From positions 62,001 through 126,000 of the forward strand of contig NZ_VTPY01000009.1 in assembly GCF_008297955.1 (NCBI RefSeq): 64,000 bases of DNA. The letters run 5' to 3'. Every line of letters begins with the position of its first letter. The first letter of the stretch is position 1. A model generated the notes under the pieces. That model was not told the origin of the DNA. It searched no databases and was given only the letters and a program-made list of their open reading frames with translations. The translations under genes were made by a program, and so were the position numbers. The DNA is from Billgrantia pellis. GTDB taxonomy: Bacteria; Pseudomonadota; Gammaproteobacteria; Pseudomonadales; Halomonadaceae. Shown piece by piece: positions 42,683 through 50,978 of this stretch.

Positions 42683-42973
42683 ATGAACCTTTCTCGACAC
42701 ATCCTGGCGACTACCTTGTTTATCCTCGGGCTCACTGCGGCCGTTCCGGCTCTGGCGCAATCTTCCGCCGAGGTTGAGCCAGACATCACCATCCGCCAGG
42801 AGGAAGATCGCACCATCCGCGAGTACCGCATCAACGGACAGCTCTATGCCATCGAGATTCGTCCGCGCAGCGGCCCCGGCTACTTTCTCGTCGATCATGA
42901 TGGCGACGGCAATTTCGAGCGCCAGGAGGGCGACCGGATCGCCATCCCGGAGTGGGTGTTGATCCGCTGGTGA
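42683..42973 (+). CDS. DUF2782 exported protein
   Basis: 96 residues with a signal peptide ending near ALAQ (residue 26). The mature part fits DUF2782: EPDITIRQEEDRTIREYRINGQLYAIEIRPRSGPGYFLVD. Periplasmic, function unknown. The polA / DUF2782 / thrB arrangement, divergent from polA, is conserved in pseudomonads. A good GGAGG ribosome binding site precedes the ATG. Confidence 0.88.
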   Translation: MNLSRHILATTLFILGLTAAVPALAQSSAEVEPDITIRQEEDRTIREYRINGQLYAIEIRPRSGPGYFLVDHDGDGNFERQEGDRIAIPEWVLIRW

Positions 42974-43068
42974 CGTTCGCCATACACGGCACCGAATCGC
43001 ATTCGCGGGCGTGCATCGAGATGCCAAGTCGCTACAATAGGCGGCTTGGCAAGCTGGGCGAGAGACAC

Positions 43069-44031
43069 ATGGCCGTATTCACCCCGTTAAGCGACGCACA
43101 GGTCGTAGAGTTCCTGAAGCGCTTCGATGTTGGCACTCTGGTGTCCCTTGAGGGGGTCGCCGGCGGCACGGAGAACACCACGTTCTTCCTCACCACCGAC
43201 CGCCGCGAGCTGGTGTTGACGCTGTTCGAACAGGGCGAGCACGAGGAGCTGCCGTTCTTCGTCGATCTGCTCGACTACCTGGCCGAGCATCGCCTCCCGG
43301 TACCGGGACCGGTACACGATCGCGAGGGCATCGCCCTGCACAGTCTGGCCGGCAAACCGTCGTTGCTGTTTCCACGCCTGCCCGGCCGGCACCCGATGGC
43401 ACCCAGCCTGGCCCAGTGCCGAGCGCTGGGCGACGCGCTGGGACGCATGCATCTCGTGTCACAACACTTTCCCGGCCATCGCCCCAACCCCCGCGACCTG
43501 AACTGGCTGTCGGCCATGCATCACAGAGTGCTGGTCTACCTGTCGCCCGAGGATCAGGCGCTGATGAAGGACGAGGTGGAGATCTACCAGGACGTCTTCG
43601 GCAACGCTCCCGAGCTGCCCCAGGGCGCCTTGCACGGCGACTTGTTCCGCGACAATACCTTGTTCGAGACAGATCGCCTCGGCGGCATCATCGACTTTTA
43701 CAATGGATGCACCGGCGATCTGCTGTTCGACCTGGCCATCGTTATCAATGATTGGGCGTCCGGCCCCGATGGACGGCTCGATCGCGAGCGCCACGACACG
43801 CTGCTGAGCGCCTACCAGGCCCGCCGGCCGCTGACCCTCGCCGAGCGTGAGGTATGGCCGACGATGCTGCGCATGACGGCGCTGCGCTACTGGCTGTCAC
43901 GCTTGTTGGTCGTCTACGTGGACCCTCCGGCCCACGACCTGACGCCGCACGATCCGGCCCGGTTTCACACCATCCTTGCGGCGCGCCTCAAGCACGGCGC
44001 CCTGCCACTGCCCGAAGCGAGCAACACATGA
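43069..44031 (+). CDS. thrB: Homoserine kinase, ThrB2 (aminoglycoside-phosphotransferase fold)
   Basis: 320 residues. The pseudomonad-type homoserine kinase phosphorylates homoserine on the way to threonine. It has an APH-like kinase fold: EGVAGGTENTTFFLTTD (nucleotide loop), ALHGDLFRDNTLFE (catalytic H-x-D...N) and GGIIDFYNGCTGDLLFDLAI (metal-binding Asp). The ATG at 43069 (MAVFTPLSDAQVVEFL) matches the family; upstream in-frame starts fall in the intergenic region. Its stop overlaps the speA start by 4 bp. Confidence 0.94.
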   Translation: MAVFTPLSDAQVVEFLKRFDVGTLVSLEGVAGGTENTTFFLTTDRRELVLTLFEQGEHEELPFFVDLLDYLAEHRLPVPGPVHDREGIALHSLAGKPSLLFPRLPGRHPMAPSLAQCRALGDALGRMHLVSQHFPGHRPNPRDLNWLSAMHHRVLVYLSPEDQALMKDEVEIYQDVFGNAPELPQGALHGDLFRDNTLFETDRLGGIIDFYNGCTGDLLFDLAIVINDWASGPDGRLDRERHDTLLSAYQARRPLTLAEREVWPTMLRMTALRYWLSRLLVVYVDPPAHDLTPHDPARFHTILAARLKHGALPLPEASNT

Positions 44032-45950
44032 GCCTATCCATGGGAGCTGCCTCCGGCCCTGCCCAGCGTGCCCGCCGCACCTGGAACATCGATCAATGGG
44101 GCAGCGGCTATTTCGATGTCGACGACAGCGGCCATGCCCTGGTACGCCCTCTCGGCAGCGAGGCTGAAGGACCGGCACTTCCCCTCGCCCCGCTGGTGGA
44201 CGAGTTGCGCGACGCCGGCCTGCGGCTGCCGGTGCTGGTGCGCTTCAGCGATATCCTGCACGACCGCGTCGAGCAGCTGTGCGACGCCTTCGACCTCGCC
44301 ATGCAGGAGGAGGAGTACATAGGCGGCTACACCGCGGTCTACCCGATCAAGGTCAACCAGCAGCGCCGCGTGGTGGAAGAGATACTCGCCACCCGCGAGC
44401 GCGGGCGTGGGCGGGTCGGCCTGGAGGCCGGCAGCAAGCCGGAGCTGCTCGCCGTCCTGGCGCTCTCCGCCGACGGCCCCTCGCTGATCGTCTGCAACGG
44501 CTACAAGGATCGCGAGTACATCCGCCTGGCGCTGATGGGCGAGAAGCTCGGTCACCGCGTCTATCTGGTGGTGGAGAAGTTCTCCGAGCTGCCGCTGATC
44601 CTGGAGGAAGCCGAAAACCTGGGCGTCACCCCGCGCATCGGCCTGCGCGCACGCCTGGCTTCGGTGGGCATGGGCAAGTGGCAGGATACCGGTGGCGAAA
44701 AGTCCAAGTTCGGCCTGACCGCCTCGCAGATGCTGGCAGTGATCGAGCGACTGCGCGAGGCCGACTCGCTGGCCAGCCTGCAGCTGGTGCATTTTCACCT
44801 GGGCTCGCAGATTGCCAACATTCGCGACATCCATTCCGGTCTACGCGAGTGCGCACGCTTCTACCAGAGCCTGCTGGCACTCGGCGCGCCGATCGATACC
44901 GTCGATGTCGGCGGCGGACTGGGCATCGACTACGAGGGCACACGCTCGCGCAGCTTCTGCTCGATCAACTACTCGATGCGCGAGTACGCGCGTAACGTGG
45001 TCAGCGCCTTCGCCCAGGCCTGCGCCGAGGCCGAGATACCTCATCCGCACCTGATCAGCGAGTCCGGCCGCGCACTGACCGCCCATCACGCGGTGCTGAT
45101 CGCCAACGTGATCGGCGAGGAGCGGGTCAACGACCAGCCTCCCGCGCGCCAGGCCGAGGACGACCCGCAGCTCGACGAGCTGTGGCGGGTTCACGAGTTG
45201 CTTCAGGGTGGCGTCGAACCGCGCGAACTGGTCGAGGCGTGGCACGACCTGCTGCAGGCGATGAGCGAGCTGCACGATCGCTTCATCATGGGCCTGGCCG
45301 ATATCACCGTGCGCGCCGAGGCCGAAGGCGTCTACTTCGCCACCTGCGCGCGGCTGCGCGAACGTCTCGACAGCCGCAACCGCGCCCATCGCGAGATCAT
45401 CGACGAACTGGCCGAGAAGCTCGCCGACAAGCTGTTCGTCAACTTCTCACTGTTCCAGTCGGTGCCAGACGTCTGGGGCATCGACCAGATCTTCCCCGTA
45501 CTGCCGCTGACCGGGCTCAATCGCGAGCCCACCCGCCGCGGTGTGATCCAGGATATCACCTGCGACAGCGACGGCCGCATCGACGGTTATGTCGATGGCC
45601 AGGGCGTCGAGACCACCCTGCCGTTGCCCGAGTGGCACGAGGACGAGGAACGCCTGCTGGGCTTCTTCCTGGTCGGCGCCTACCAGGAGATTCTCGGTGA
45701 CCTGCATAACCTGTTCGGCGACACCGATTCGGTCGACGCCGCGCTCAGCGAGAATGGCGAATGGGTGCTCAGCCACGCCCAGCAGGGCGATCGCGTCTCC
45801 GACGTGCTCGCCTACGTCAATTTCGACGCCACGATACTGCGCGATCGGCTCGCCGGCCAGTTGCAGGAGAGCGGCCTCTCCGCCGAGGAGCAGGGGCAGT
45901 TCCTCGACGATCTCTCCGCCGGCCTGCAGGGCTACACCTATCTGGAGTGA
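44028..45950 (+). CDS. speA: Biosynthetic arginine decarboxylase
   Basis: 640-residue PLP enzyme that makes agmatine from arginine for polyamine synthesis. The PLP lysine lies in TAVYPIKVNQQRRVVEEI (near residue 107). LVHFHLGSQIANIRDI and VDVGGGLGIDYEGT are typical of the fold III decarboxylase barrel, and the C-terminal domain is present. Start overlaps thrB by 4 bp (ATGA), so it is probably cotranslated with it. Agmatine can lead to putrescine. A terminator hairpin follows. Confidence 0.96.
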   Translation: MSLSMGAASGPAQRARRTWNIDQWGSGYFDVDDSGHALVRPLGSEAEGPALPLAPLVDELRDAGLRLPVLVRFSDILHDRVEQLCDAFDLAMQEEEYIGGYTAVYPIKVNQQRRVVEEILATRERGRGRVGLEAGSKPELLAVLALSADGPSLIVCNGYKDREYIRLALMGEKLGHRVYLVVEKFSELPLILEEAENLGVTPRIGLRARLASVGMGKWQDTGGEKSKFGLTASQMLAVIERLREADSLASLQLVHFHLGSQIANIRDIHSGLRECARFYQSLLALGAPIDTVDVGGGLGIDYEGTRSRSFCSINYSMREYARNVVSAFAQACAEAEIPHPHLISESGRALTAHHAVLIANVIGEERVNDQPPARQAEDDPQLDELWRVHELLQGGVEPRELVEAWHDLLQAMSELHDRFIMGLADITVRAEAEGVYFATCARLRERLDSRNRAHREIIDELAEKLADKLFVNFSLFQSVPDVWGIDQIFPVLPLTGLNREPTRRGVIQDITCDSDGRIDGYVDGQGVETTLPLPEWHEDEERLLGFFLVGAYQEILGDLHNLFGDTDSVDAALSENGEWVLSHAQQGDRVSDVLAYVNFDATILRDRLAGQLQESGLSAEEQGQFLDDLSAGLQGYTYLE

Positions 45951-45976
45951 CCGAGCCCGCTAGCGCCCTGTCGCGA

Positions 45977-46011
45977 AACGCCCCCTTGGCCCAGGCCGTG
46001 GGGGCGTTCTT
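45977..46011 (+). terminator. Terminator of speA
   Basis: AACGCCCCC pairs with GGGGGCGTT, with inner GGCC/GGCC pairing in the loop, followed by CTTC. It sits between speA and the convergent FAH-family gene and may serve both. Confidence 0.75.
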
Positions 46012-46037
46012 CATTGAATCGAATGCGAATGAACCGT

Positions 46038-46703
46038 CTACTCCGCCACTCGACCACTGACCTCCAGTCCGCCGGTCAGGGTCAGGCGCAGGCTGGCACC
46101 GCGCGGCAACTCGCCCACGCCGGCGGGGGTGCCAGTCAACACCACGTCACCGGGCTCCAAGGTGAAATGACGGCTCATCTCGGCCACCAAGGTGGGTATC
46201 GGAAACAACATGTCGGCGCCCTCGCCATGCTGGCGCAGCTCGCCGTTGATCTCCAGTTCGAAGGTCAGCGCGCTCCAGTTCGGTACCCGATCCAGGGGCA
46301 GGAAGTCGGTCAACGGACAGGCGCCGTCAAAGGCTTTGGCCACCTCCCAGGGATGGCCCTTCTCCTTGAGGCGCGCCTGCAGGTCGCGCAAAGTCAGGTC
46401 GAGAGCCAGGCCGATGCCGGCAATGGCCCGCTCGGCCTCGCTGGTCGTCGCATGGCTGAGCCGCTCGCCGATCAATAGCGCCAGCTCCGCCTCGTAGTGC
46501 ACTTCACCGCGCGAGAACGGGGCCTCCAGGGGTTCATCGAAGCTTGCTGCACTGGTGGCGGGCTTGATGAACAGTAGCGGCTCGCTGGGTACCGGGTTAT
46601 TCAGTTCCTTGGCGTGATCGGCGTAGTTGCGTCCGACGCAGACAATTTTGCCAAGCGGATGAGGAAATGCCTGACCATCGATAAAACGGGGGACAAAGCG
46701 CAT
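46038..46703 (-). CDS. Fumarylacetoacetate hydrolase family protein
   Basis: 221 residues, single FAH domain. Metal ligands and active-site residues lie in CVGRNYADHAKEL, VHYEAELALLIG (two Glu), LDLTLRDLQ (Asp) and the later GDVVLTGTPAGVG loop. The size and the short N-terminus fit the YcgM/FAHD1-like branch (acylpyruvate hydrolase or oxaloacetate decarboxylase activities are known). AAGGAGAAG ribosome binding site. No catabolic operon around it, so the substrate is unclear. Confidence 0.92.
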   Translation of the reverse strand: MRFVPRFIDGQAFPHPLGKIVCVGRNYADHAKELNNPVPSEPLLFIKPATSAASFDEPLEAPFSRGEVHYEAELALLIGERLSHATTSEAERAIAGIGLALDLTLRDLQARLKEKGHPWEVAKAFDGACPLTDFLPLDRVPNWSALTFELEINGELRQHGEGADMLFPIPTLVAEMSRHFTLEPGDVVLTGTPAGVGELPRGASLRLTLTGGLEVSGRVAE

Positions 46704-46810
46704 GGCGGGTCTTCTCCTTCTCGTTATGCGTGCCGCATCTCGACGACAAGGCTAACAGTCTACCGCACCATGCGCCCTGTTCCATCCACTCACCGCGCTG
46801 AGCACCGGGA

Positions 46811-47797
46811 TCAGCCTTGCGGCGTCCACGCCTCATCCGGCTTATGGGCCAGGAAGCTGGGACGCCGACGGTGTGCGGCGAAGGGCTCGACGCAGGCATT
46901 ATCACGCCGGTTGTAGACGAAGAAGACATTGCTGCGCGGATCCGGCGACATGTTGGCGTTCGAGCCGTGCAACGTGTTGCAGTCGAACAGCAGCAGGCCG
47001 CCTGCGGCTCCCTTCGGCGCCTCGATACCGTGGCGCGCGACCAGCTCACGCAGTGCCTCGCGTCCGGGCACACCGAACTCCTGGCGCTTCAGCGACTGGC
47101 GGTGGTGATTCTCAGGCGTCTCGCCCAGGCACGGCACGAAGACCTTGTGCGAGCCGGGAATCAGCATCAGCGGGCCATTGAACTCGTGATTGTCGGTCAG
47201 CACGATCGAGGCGCTGACGGCATGCATGGCCGGCATACCGTCCTCGGCGTGCCAGGTCTCGAAGTCGGAGTGCCAGCTGAAGCCCTTGCCCTCGAAGCCC
47301 GGCTTGTAGTTGATGCGCGACTGATGCACATAGGCGTCGCCGCCGAGTATCTGGCGCACACGGCCCACCAGGCGCTCGTCGCACGCCAGGGCGGCGAAGC
47401 GCTCGGACAGGTAATGCACCGCGAATAGCGAGCGGATCTCCTGGCTGTCGGGCTCGGTGATGCTGAAATCGCGACCACGGAAGTCGTCGCGACTAAGCAA
47501 CTCACTCAGCTCCCGACACAGCTCGTCGAGCTCCTCTCCATTAATAAAATCGGGCTCGAACAGGAAGCCTTTACGCTCGAACTCATCGAGTTGCGCCGGA
47601 CCCAGCGGCCCCTGCTCAGCGCGGCCGCGCACCACGCCCTCCCGACGCGCCACCCACAGGGTGTCGAGCGGCTTGGCGAGTCGGGTGGGGTAAGGATCGG
47701 GATCGCGTGTATTGTCGACCTGGGCGGTCATGGTATCGGCACCGACATAATCGGTCACCTGTTTCAGCTTACGGTTGGACGATGTCTTCACTGTCAT
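46811..47797 (-). CDS. ectD: Ectoine hydroxylase
   Basis: 328-residue Fe(II)/2-oxoglutarate dioxygenase that converts ectoine to 5-hydroxyectoine, a heat and osmotic protectant in the cytoplasm. Iron ligands His176 and Asp178 lie in FSWHSDFETWHAEDGMPAMH, with His277 in CNTLHGSN; the whole WHSDFETWHAEDGMP signature is intact. The ATG at 47797 (MTVKTSSNRKL) has a consensus AGGAGGTGA site and matches the Halomonas elongata start. ectABC is not in the window, so ectD is a separate unit. Its upstream region carries two inverted repeats and borders the tRNA-Thr islet. Confidence 0.96.
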   Translation of the reverse strand: MTVKTSSNRKLKQVTDYVGADTMTAQVDNTRDPDPYPTRLAKPLDTLWVARREGVVRGRAEQGPLGPAQLDEFERKGFLFEPDFINGEELDELCRELSELLSRDDFRGRDFSITEPDSQEIRSLFAVHYLSERFAALACDERLVGRVRQILGGDAYVHQSRINYKPGFEGKGFSWHSDFETWHAEDGMPAMHAVSASIVLTDNHEFNGPLMLIPGSHKVFVPCLGETPENHHRQSLKRQEFGVPGREALRELVARHGIEAPKGAAGGLLLFDCNTLHGSNANMSPDPRSNVFFVYNRRDNACVEPFAAHRRRPSFLAHKPDEAWTPQG

Positions 47798-47847
47798 CCA
47801 ATCACCTCCTGTGTATCCGTGATCAGGTTCAGTCCCAACTCGTTCCA

Positions 47848-47889
47848 ACGGCGTGCAGCCGTGGCGGCAGTCTCCCTAGGGAGCTTGCA
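47848..47889. promoter_or_regulatory. Two inverted repeats upstream of ectD
   Basis: ACGGC-GTGCA-GCCGT (47848-47862) and the perfect 12-bp palindrome CTCCCTAGGGAG (47872-47883, extending imperfectly to 47868-47889) lie 50-90 bp before the ectD start. They may be an operator or structured leader controlling ectD. No clear -10/-35 pair can be fixed. Confidence 0.4.
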
Positions 47890-47930
47890 ACATAGATATG
47901 GCGATGCTGCATTGCGCTTTCAAGAGCAAC

Positions 47931-47955
47931 AAAAAAACCGCCTTCATGGCGGTTT
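47931..47955 (-). terminator. Intrinsic terminator (minus strand), near-copy of the tRNA operon terminator
   Basis: AAACCGCC pairs with GGCGGTTT across TTCAT, and on the minus strand it ends in seven T. Stem and T run are identical to those of the terminator at 50231-50256; only the loop differs. It ends transcription from the CPA2 antiporter gene before ectD. Confidence 0.85.
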
Positions 47956-48003
47956 CGAATCACTGCAAGTCGCTGATTGTCCCAGCCGTCTCGAAGGGCT
48001 GAA

Positions 48004-48050
48004 GGTGCCGGCACTAGGGTCGACTCCGTGGCCTGTTAACAAGTCGGCCA
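48004..48050 (-). pseudogene. Degraded 3' half of a tRNA-Thr gene
   Basis: On the minus strand this reads GACTTGTTAACAG... through ...CCTAGTGCCGGCACC. It aligns with the anticodon arm, T arm and acceptor 3' strand of the intact tRNA-Thr(TGT) at 50294-50369, with small indels and no 5' half. GGTGCCGGCAC and GTCGAC/GTCGAA blocks are kept. It is followed by CTGCAAGTCGCTG and a terminator, as is the intact gene. Consistent with an old attachment-site duplication that starts in the anticodon loop. Confidence 0.7.
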
Positions 48051-48080
48051 AGGATAATGGTTGCGCTTTTACATTGAGGG

Positions 48081-49856
48081 TTAGCTTCGTTGCTTGTGCC
48101 GCGCGAATAGGGGCTCGGGTCTCGGAGTGACATGCAGTTTATCACCACCTGCCAATAATCCCCCCTGAGCCTGCGCTTCTAGCCGTTCGCTGTCGAGCCG
48201 GCGGATGTCAGCCGTTATCGCCTCGACATCGAGCGCGGTCATGCCGAGTGCGCGAAGACCGGCACCGCCGAAAGCCAGCGCCGATTCGAATGTCTCACGA
48301 AGCTCATAGTCAACCCCTGCTCCGCGCAGGCTGATCGAGTGCCCTCGGTCATAAGAGCGAACGAGAAGGCGAGCTGCGGGGAAATGGGATGCTGCTAGTT
48401 CGACGATGTGATCGGTCACCTTTCGTTCGTCGACGCAGACCATGATCGTATCCGCTGTCGCCGCACCGGACTGGCGCAACATGTCGAGTCGCGCTCCATC
48501 GCCATAATAGACCTTGAAACCGAATTTCTCGGCTTCGCGGATACGTTTGGGATTGTTGTCGATCAGCGTTACCGCGATACCTTGTGAGAGCAGCAACTGC
48601 GAGGCGATCTGGCCGAAGCGGCCAAAGCCGATCATCAGTACACGGCCTTTCAATCCTTTAGGCATTTCGATTCCCTCCGTCGATACCGCCTCGCCTTTCA
48701 GGAAGCGGTCGGAAGCAATCAAGATCAGCGGTGTGAGCGCCATTGAGAGAATAATGGCAGACGAGAAAACGGCATGCTCCGCAGCGCCGATCACACCTTC
48801 GCCGGCGGCCGCCGAATAGAGCACAAAGGCAAATTCACCGCCCTGGGCAAACAAAGCCATGCGGCGAAGAGCCTGCCTGCTCGTGGCGCCGAAGAGCCGC
48901 GCGATGGTGTAGATGCCAATCGACTTCACGGCGACATAAATCAACAGAAGCGCCAGGACTTTCTGCCATTCCGCTACGACCAACCTGAGATCCAGGGACA
49001 TGCCGACCGCTAGAAAGAACAGGCCCATCAGCAGGCCTTTGAAGGGTTCCACATCGGTTTCTATTTGATGACGATAACTCGATCCCGACAGCATCACGCC
49101 GGCTAAAAATGCCCCCATGGCCATTGAAAGGCCACTTTGCTCCATCAGCAGAGCCGCCCCCAGAACCACAAGAAGCGCACCCGCTGTCAGCACCTCAGTC
49201 GTGCGAGCTCGGGCAAGCAGAGCGAAAAATGGATCGAGTAGCCACCGGCCAACCGCAATCACGAAGGCGATGGAACTGACCGCGAGCAGAACTCCCGTCA
49301 GGTCGATGCCGTTCCCGCCTCCGTCGGCCGCCGCGCTCATGAATGCGACGATCGCCAGCAGCGGCACGATCATAAGATCTTCCAGCAGCAGGATCGACAT
49401 TGCCTGCTGCCCCTGTGAACTGGCAAGCTCGCCGCGCTCCTTGAGAGTCGACATGATGACGGCGGTCGATGACAGGACGAAACCTGAACCGGCAACGAAA
49501 GCGACTGCCGGTGACAGACCGAGAATCAGGCCTGCTCCGGTCAGAAGAGCAATGCAGAACAGCACCTGCGCCAGGCCAAGGCCAAATATCTGGGTTCGCA
49601 GCGCCCAGAGTTTTTGCGGTCGCATTTCGATGCCGATCAGGAACAGGAACATTACGACGCCGAGCTCGGAAATATGCAGGACGGTCGAAGGGTCGGAGAA
49701 GATTCCCAGCACTGAGGGACCGACCAGAAGACCGCCCGCGAAGTAACCAAGCACAGATCCCAATCCGAGTTTGCGAAACAGGGGTACCGCGATTACCGCC
49801 GAACTGAGAAGAACGACGGCCGACCCGAGCGTTTCGGCGATGCCTGCCTCTGCCAT
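48081..49856 (-). CDS. CPA2 family (Kef-type) monovalent cation:proton antiporter
   Basis: 591 residues: about 12-13 membrane helices (residues 8-385) of the Na+/H+ exchanger domain, then a TrkA-N/RCK NAD-binding domain from about residue 409 (LMIGFGRFGQIASQLLLSQG, LIDNNPKR). GLGSVLGYFAGGLLVGPSVLGIF and GSGFVLSSTAVIM are Kef/CPA2 signatures. It would exchange K+ or Na+ for protons. GGAGGGAG before the ATG at 49856 fixes the start. GC is lower and codon choice more relaxed than in flanking genes; the sequence resembles alphaproteobacterial KefB-like proteins. No KefF/G partner nearby. Confidence 0.9.
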   Translation of the reverse strand: MAEAGIAETLGSAVVLLSSAVIAVPLFRKLGLGSVLGYFAGGLLVGPSVLGIFSDPSTVLHISELGVVMFLFLIGIEMRPQKLWALRTQIFGLGLAQVLFCIALLTGAGLILGLSPAVAFVAGSGFVLSSTAVIMSTLKERGELASSQGQQAMSILLLEDLMIVPLLAIVAFMSAAADGGGNGIDLTGVLLAVSSIAFVIAVGRWLLDPFFALLARARTTEVLTAGALLVVLGAALLMEQSGLSMAMGAFLAGVMLSGSSYRHQIETDVEPFKGLLMGLFFLAVGMSLDLRLVVAEWQKVLALLLIYVAVKSIGIYTIARLFGATSRQALRRMALFAQGGEFAFVLYSAAAGEGVIGAAEHAVFSSAIILSMALTPLILIASDRFLKGEAVSTEGIEMPKGLKGRVLMIGFGRFGQIASQLLLSQGIAVTLIDNNPKRIREAEKFGFKVYYGDGARLDMLRQSGAATADTIMVCVDERKVTDHIVELAASHFPAARLLVRSYDRGHSISLRGAGVDYELRETFESALAFGGAGLRALGMTALDVEAITADIRRLDSERLEAQAQGGLLAGGDKLHVTPRPEPLFARHKQRS

Positions 49857-50230
49857 GATCTCCCTCCGCAATGAAGTGTCGTCTGGGCTTGTGCTTTTCG
49901 ATTTCGCCTCCCCCTGCCACCCATGGCTAAGCTTGGAAGGACAGCAAGACGCGGAAGCGACAGTCTGGCAACCAGCAGACATCCGGCTTCATGGTTAAGG
50001 CAAGGAGAGATTGGTCCACTGTCTGTAGGGCGTTGCCGGACAGGAACGTAGTCGCCAGGAGAATCGCTGGGCAAATAGGGCGATCCTACCCATTGCCGCT
50101 GTTGCGACTGGCCAAATCCACGTGGTTATGGAGTTCACCAATAACGGGGCGAAACGGTCACGTTTTCTCGACCTAGGTACTATCGAGGATATCCCTGCCT
50201 ATCTCCAGCTTATCTCTGGCAGAAAGGCAC
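49857..50230. other. Region between the CPA2 antiporter and the tRNA terminator
   Basis: 374 bp upstream of the antiporter, containing its promoter region. A plus-strand frame beginning about 50122 (MVMEFTNNGAKRSRFLDLG...) runs through the tRNA terminator; its first 36 codons look protein-like but have no ribosome binding site and no family I recognise. It may be the remains of a gene carried by the islet. Confidence 0.3.
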
Positions 50231-50256
50231 AAAAAAACCGCCTCCAAGGGCGGTTT
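50231..50256 (-). terminator. Terminator of the tRNA Phe-Gln-Thr operon
   Basis: On the minus strand AAACCGCC/GGCGGTTT stem with a 6-nt loop, then seven T, 38 bp after the tRNA-Thr 3' end. Confidence 0.9.
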
Positions 50257-50293
50257 CTAACATCTGCAAGTCGCTGTTTCCCGAAGGTCTTGA

Positions 50294-50369
<76 letters not shown>

Positions 50370-50413
50370 TCGGGACCGATCCAGGCGAATTGCAGATCGG
50401 ATAGGGGTTGGCG

Positions 50414-50488
50414 TGGCTGGGGTACCAGGATTCGAACCTGGGAATGCCGATACCAAAAACCGGTGCCTTACCACTTGGCGATACCCCA
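50414..50488 (-). tRNA. tRNA-Gln (anticodon TTG)
   Basis: 75 nt on the minus strand, starting TGGGGTATCGCCAAGTGGTA. The anticodon stem CCGGT/ATCGG encloses loop TTTTGGT (anticodon TTG); T arm CAGGTTCGAATCCTG, encoded CCA. Middle gene of the tRNA operon. Confidence 0.97.
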
Positions 50489-50494
50489 GCATTG

Positions 50495-50570
50495 TGGTGG
50501 CCAGAGACGGAATCGAACCGCCGACACGGGGATTTTCAATCCCCTGCTCTACCGACTGAGCTATCTGGCC
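50495..50570 (-). tRNA. tRNA-Phe (anticodon GAA)
   Basis: 76 nt on the minus strand, starting GGCCAGATAGCTCAGTCGGT. Anticodon stem GGGG/CCCC with loop ATTGAAA; T arm GCGGTTCGATTCCGT, encoded CCA. First gene of the tRNA operon. Confidence 0.98.
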
Positions 50571-50586
50571 GCTGCCAACGGTGCGT

Positions 50587-50615
50587 ATTAAACAAGATTC
50601 GCCCTGCAGCGTCAA
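50587..50615 (-). promoter_or_regulatory. Promoter of the tRNA operon
   Basis: On the minus strand TTGACG (50615-50610), 17 bp, TTTAAT (50592-50587), about 17 bp upstream of tRNA-Phe. The GC-rich segment just after the -10 (CGCACCG) is typical of stable RNA promoters under stringent control. Confidence 0.85.
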
Positions 50616-50662
50616 CCCTTTCGTTTCATGCAGATGGCGGGGGCGCGCTGGTCCCGGACGGC

Positions 50663-50935
50663 CTAGTCCCGGGGCGGCACGTAGCCTTCTGCCTGGTCGG
50701 TCTCGCGGTTGGCGAGGAAGCGCTCCATCTGTTCATTGAGGTACGCCCGTGCCTCGGGATCGAGCATGTTGAGGTGCTTCTCGTTGATTAGGCGGGTCTG
50801 CAGCGCTTGCCACTCTTCCCAAGCTCGCTTCGATACGTTGGCTTGGATCTCCTGCCCCTTCTTGCCGGGCAGCGGCGGGAACGGCAGGGCCTCGAGCTCC
50901 TGCTGGTACTTGCGACAGAACACGGTCTTGCTCAT
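50663..50935 (-). CDS. yggX: Oxidative damage protection protein YggX (Fe(II) trafficking)
   Basis: 90 residues, MSKTVFCRKYQQELEALPFPPLPGKKGQEI start with the single conserved Cys7, and the HLNMLDPEARAYLNEQMERFL C-terminal helices. YggX protects Fe-S enzymes and is thought to traffic labile iron in the cytoplasm. Adjacent to mutY, whose product is itself a [4Fe-4S] enzyme; the mutY-yggX pair is conserved in gammaproteobacteria and is probably one transcript (43 bp gap). Confidence 0.96.
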   Translation of the reverse strand: MSKTVFCRKYQQELEALPFPPLPGKKGQEIQANVSKRAWEEWQALQTRLINEKHLNMLDPEARAYLNEQMERFLANRETDQAEGYVPPRD

Positions 50936-50978
50936 GGGCGAACTCCTCATAACGGAATGCAATCGGCCAGCGACGCTA

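Noticed and set aside
39734..43027. polA read as a 1097-residue protein
   Set aside because: The extra 170 N-terminal codons overlap the divergent DUF2782 gene and have no homology; the family start is the ATG at 42517.
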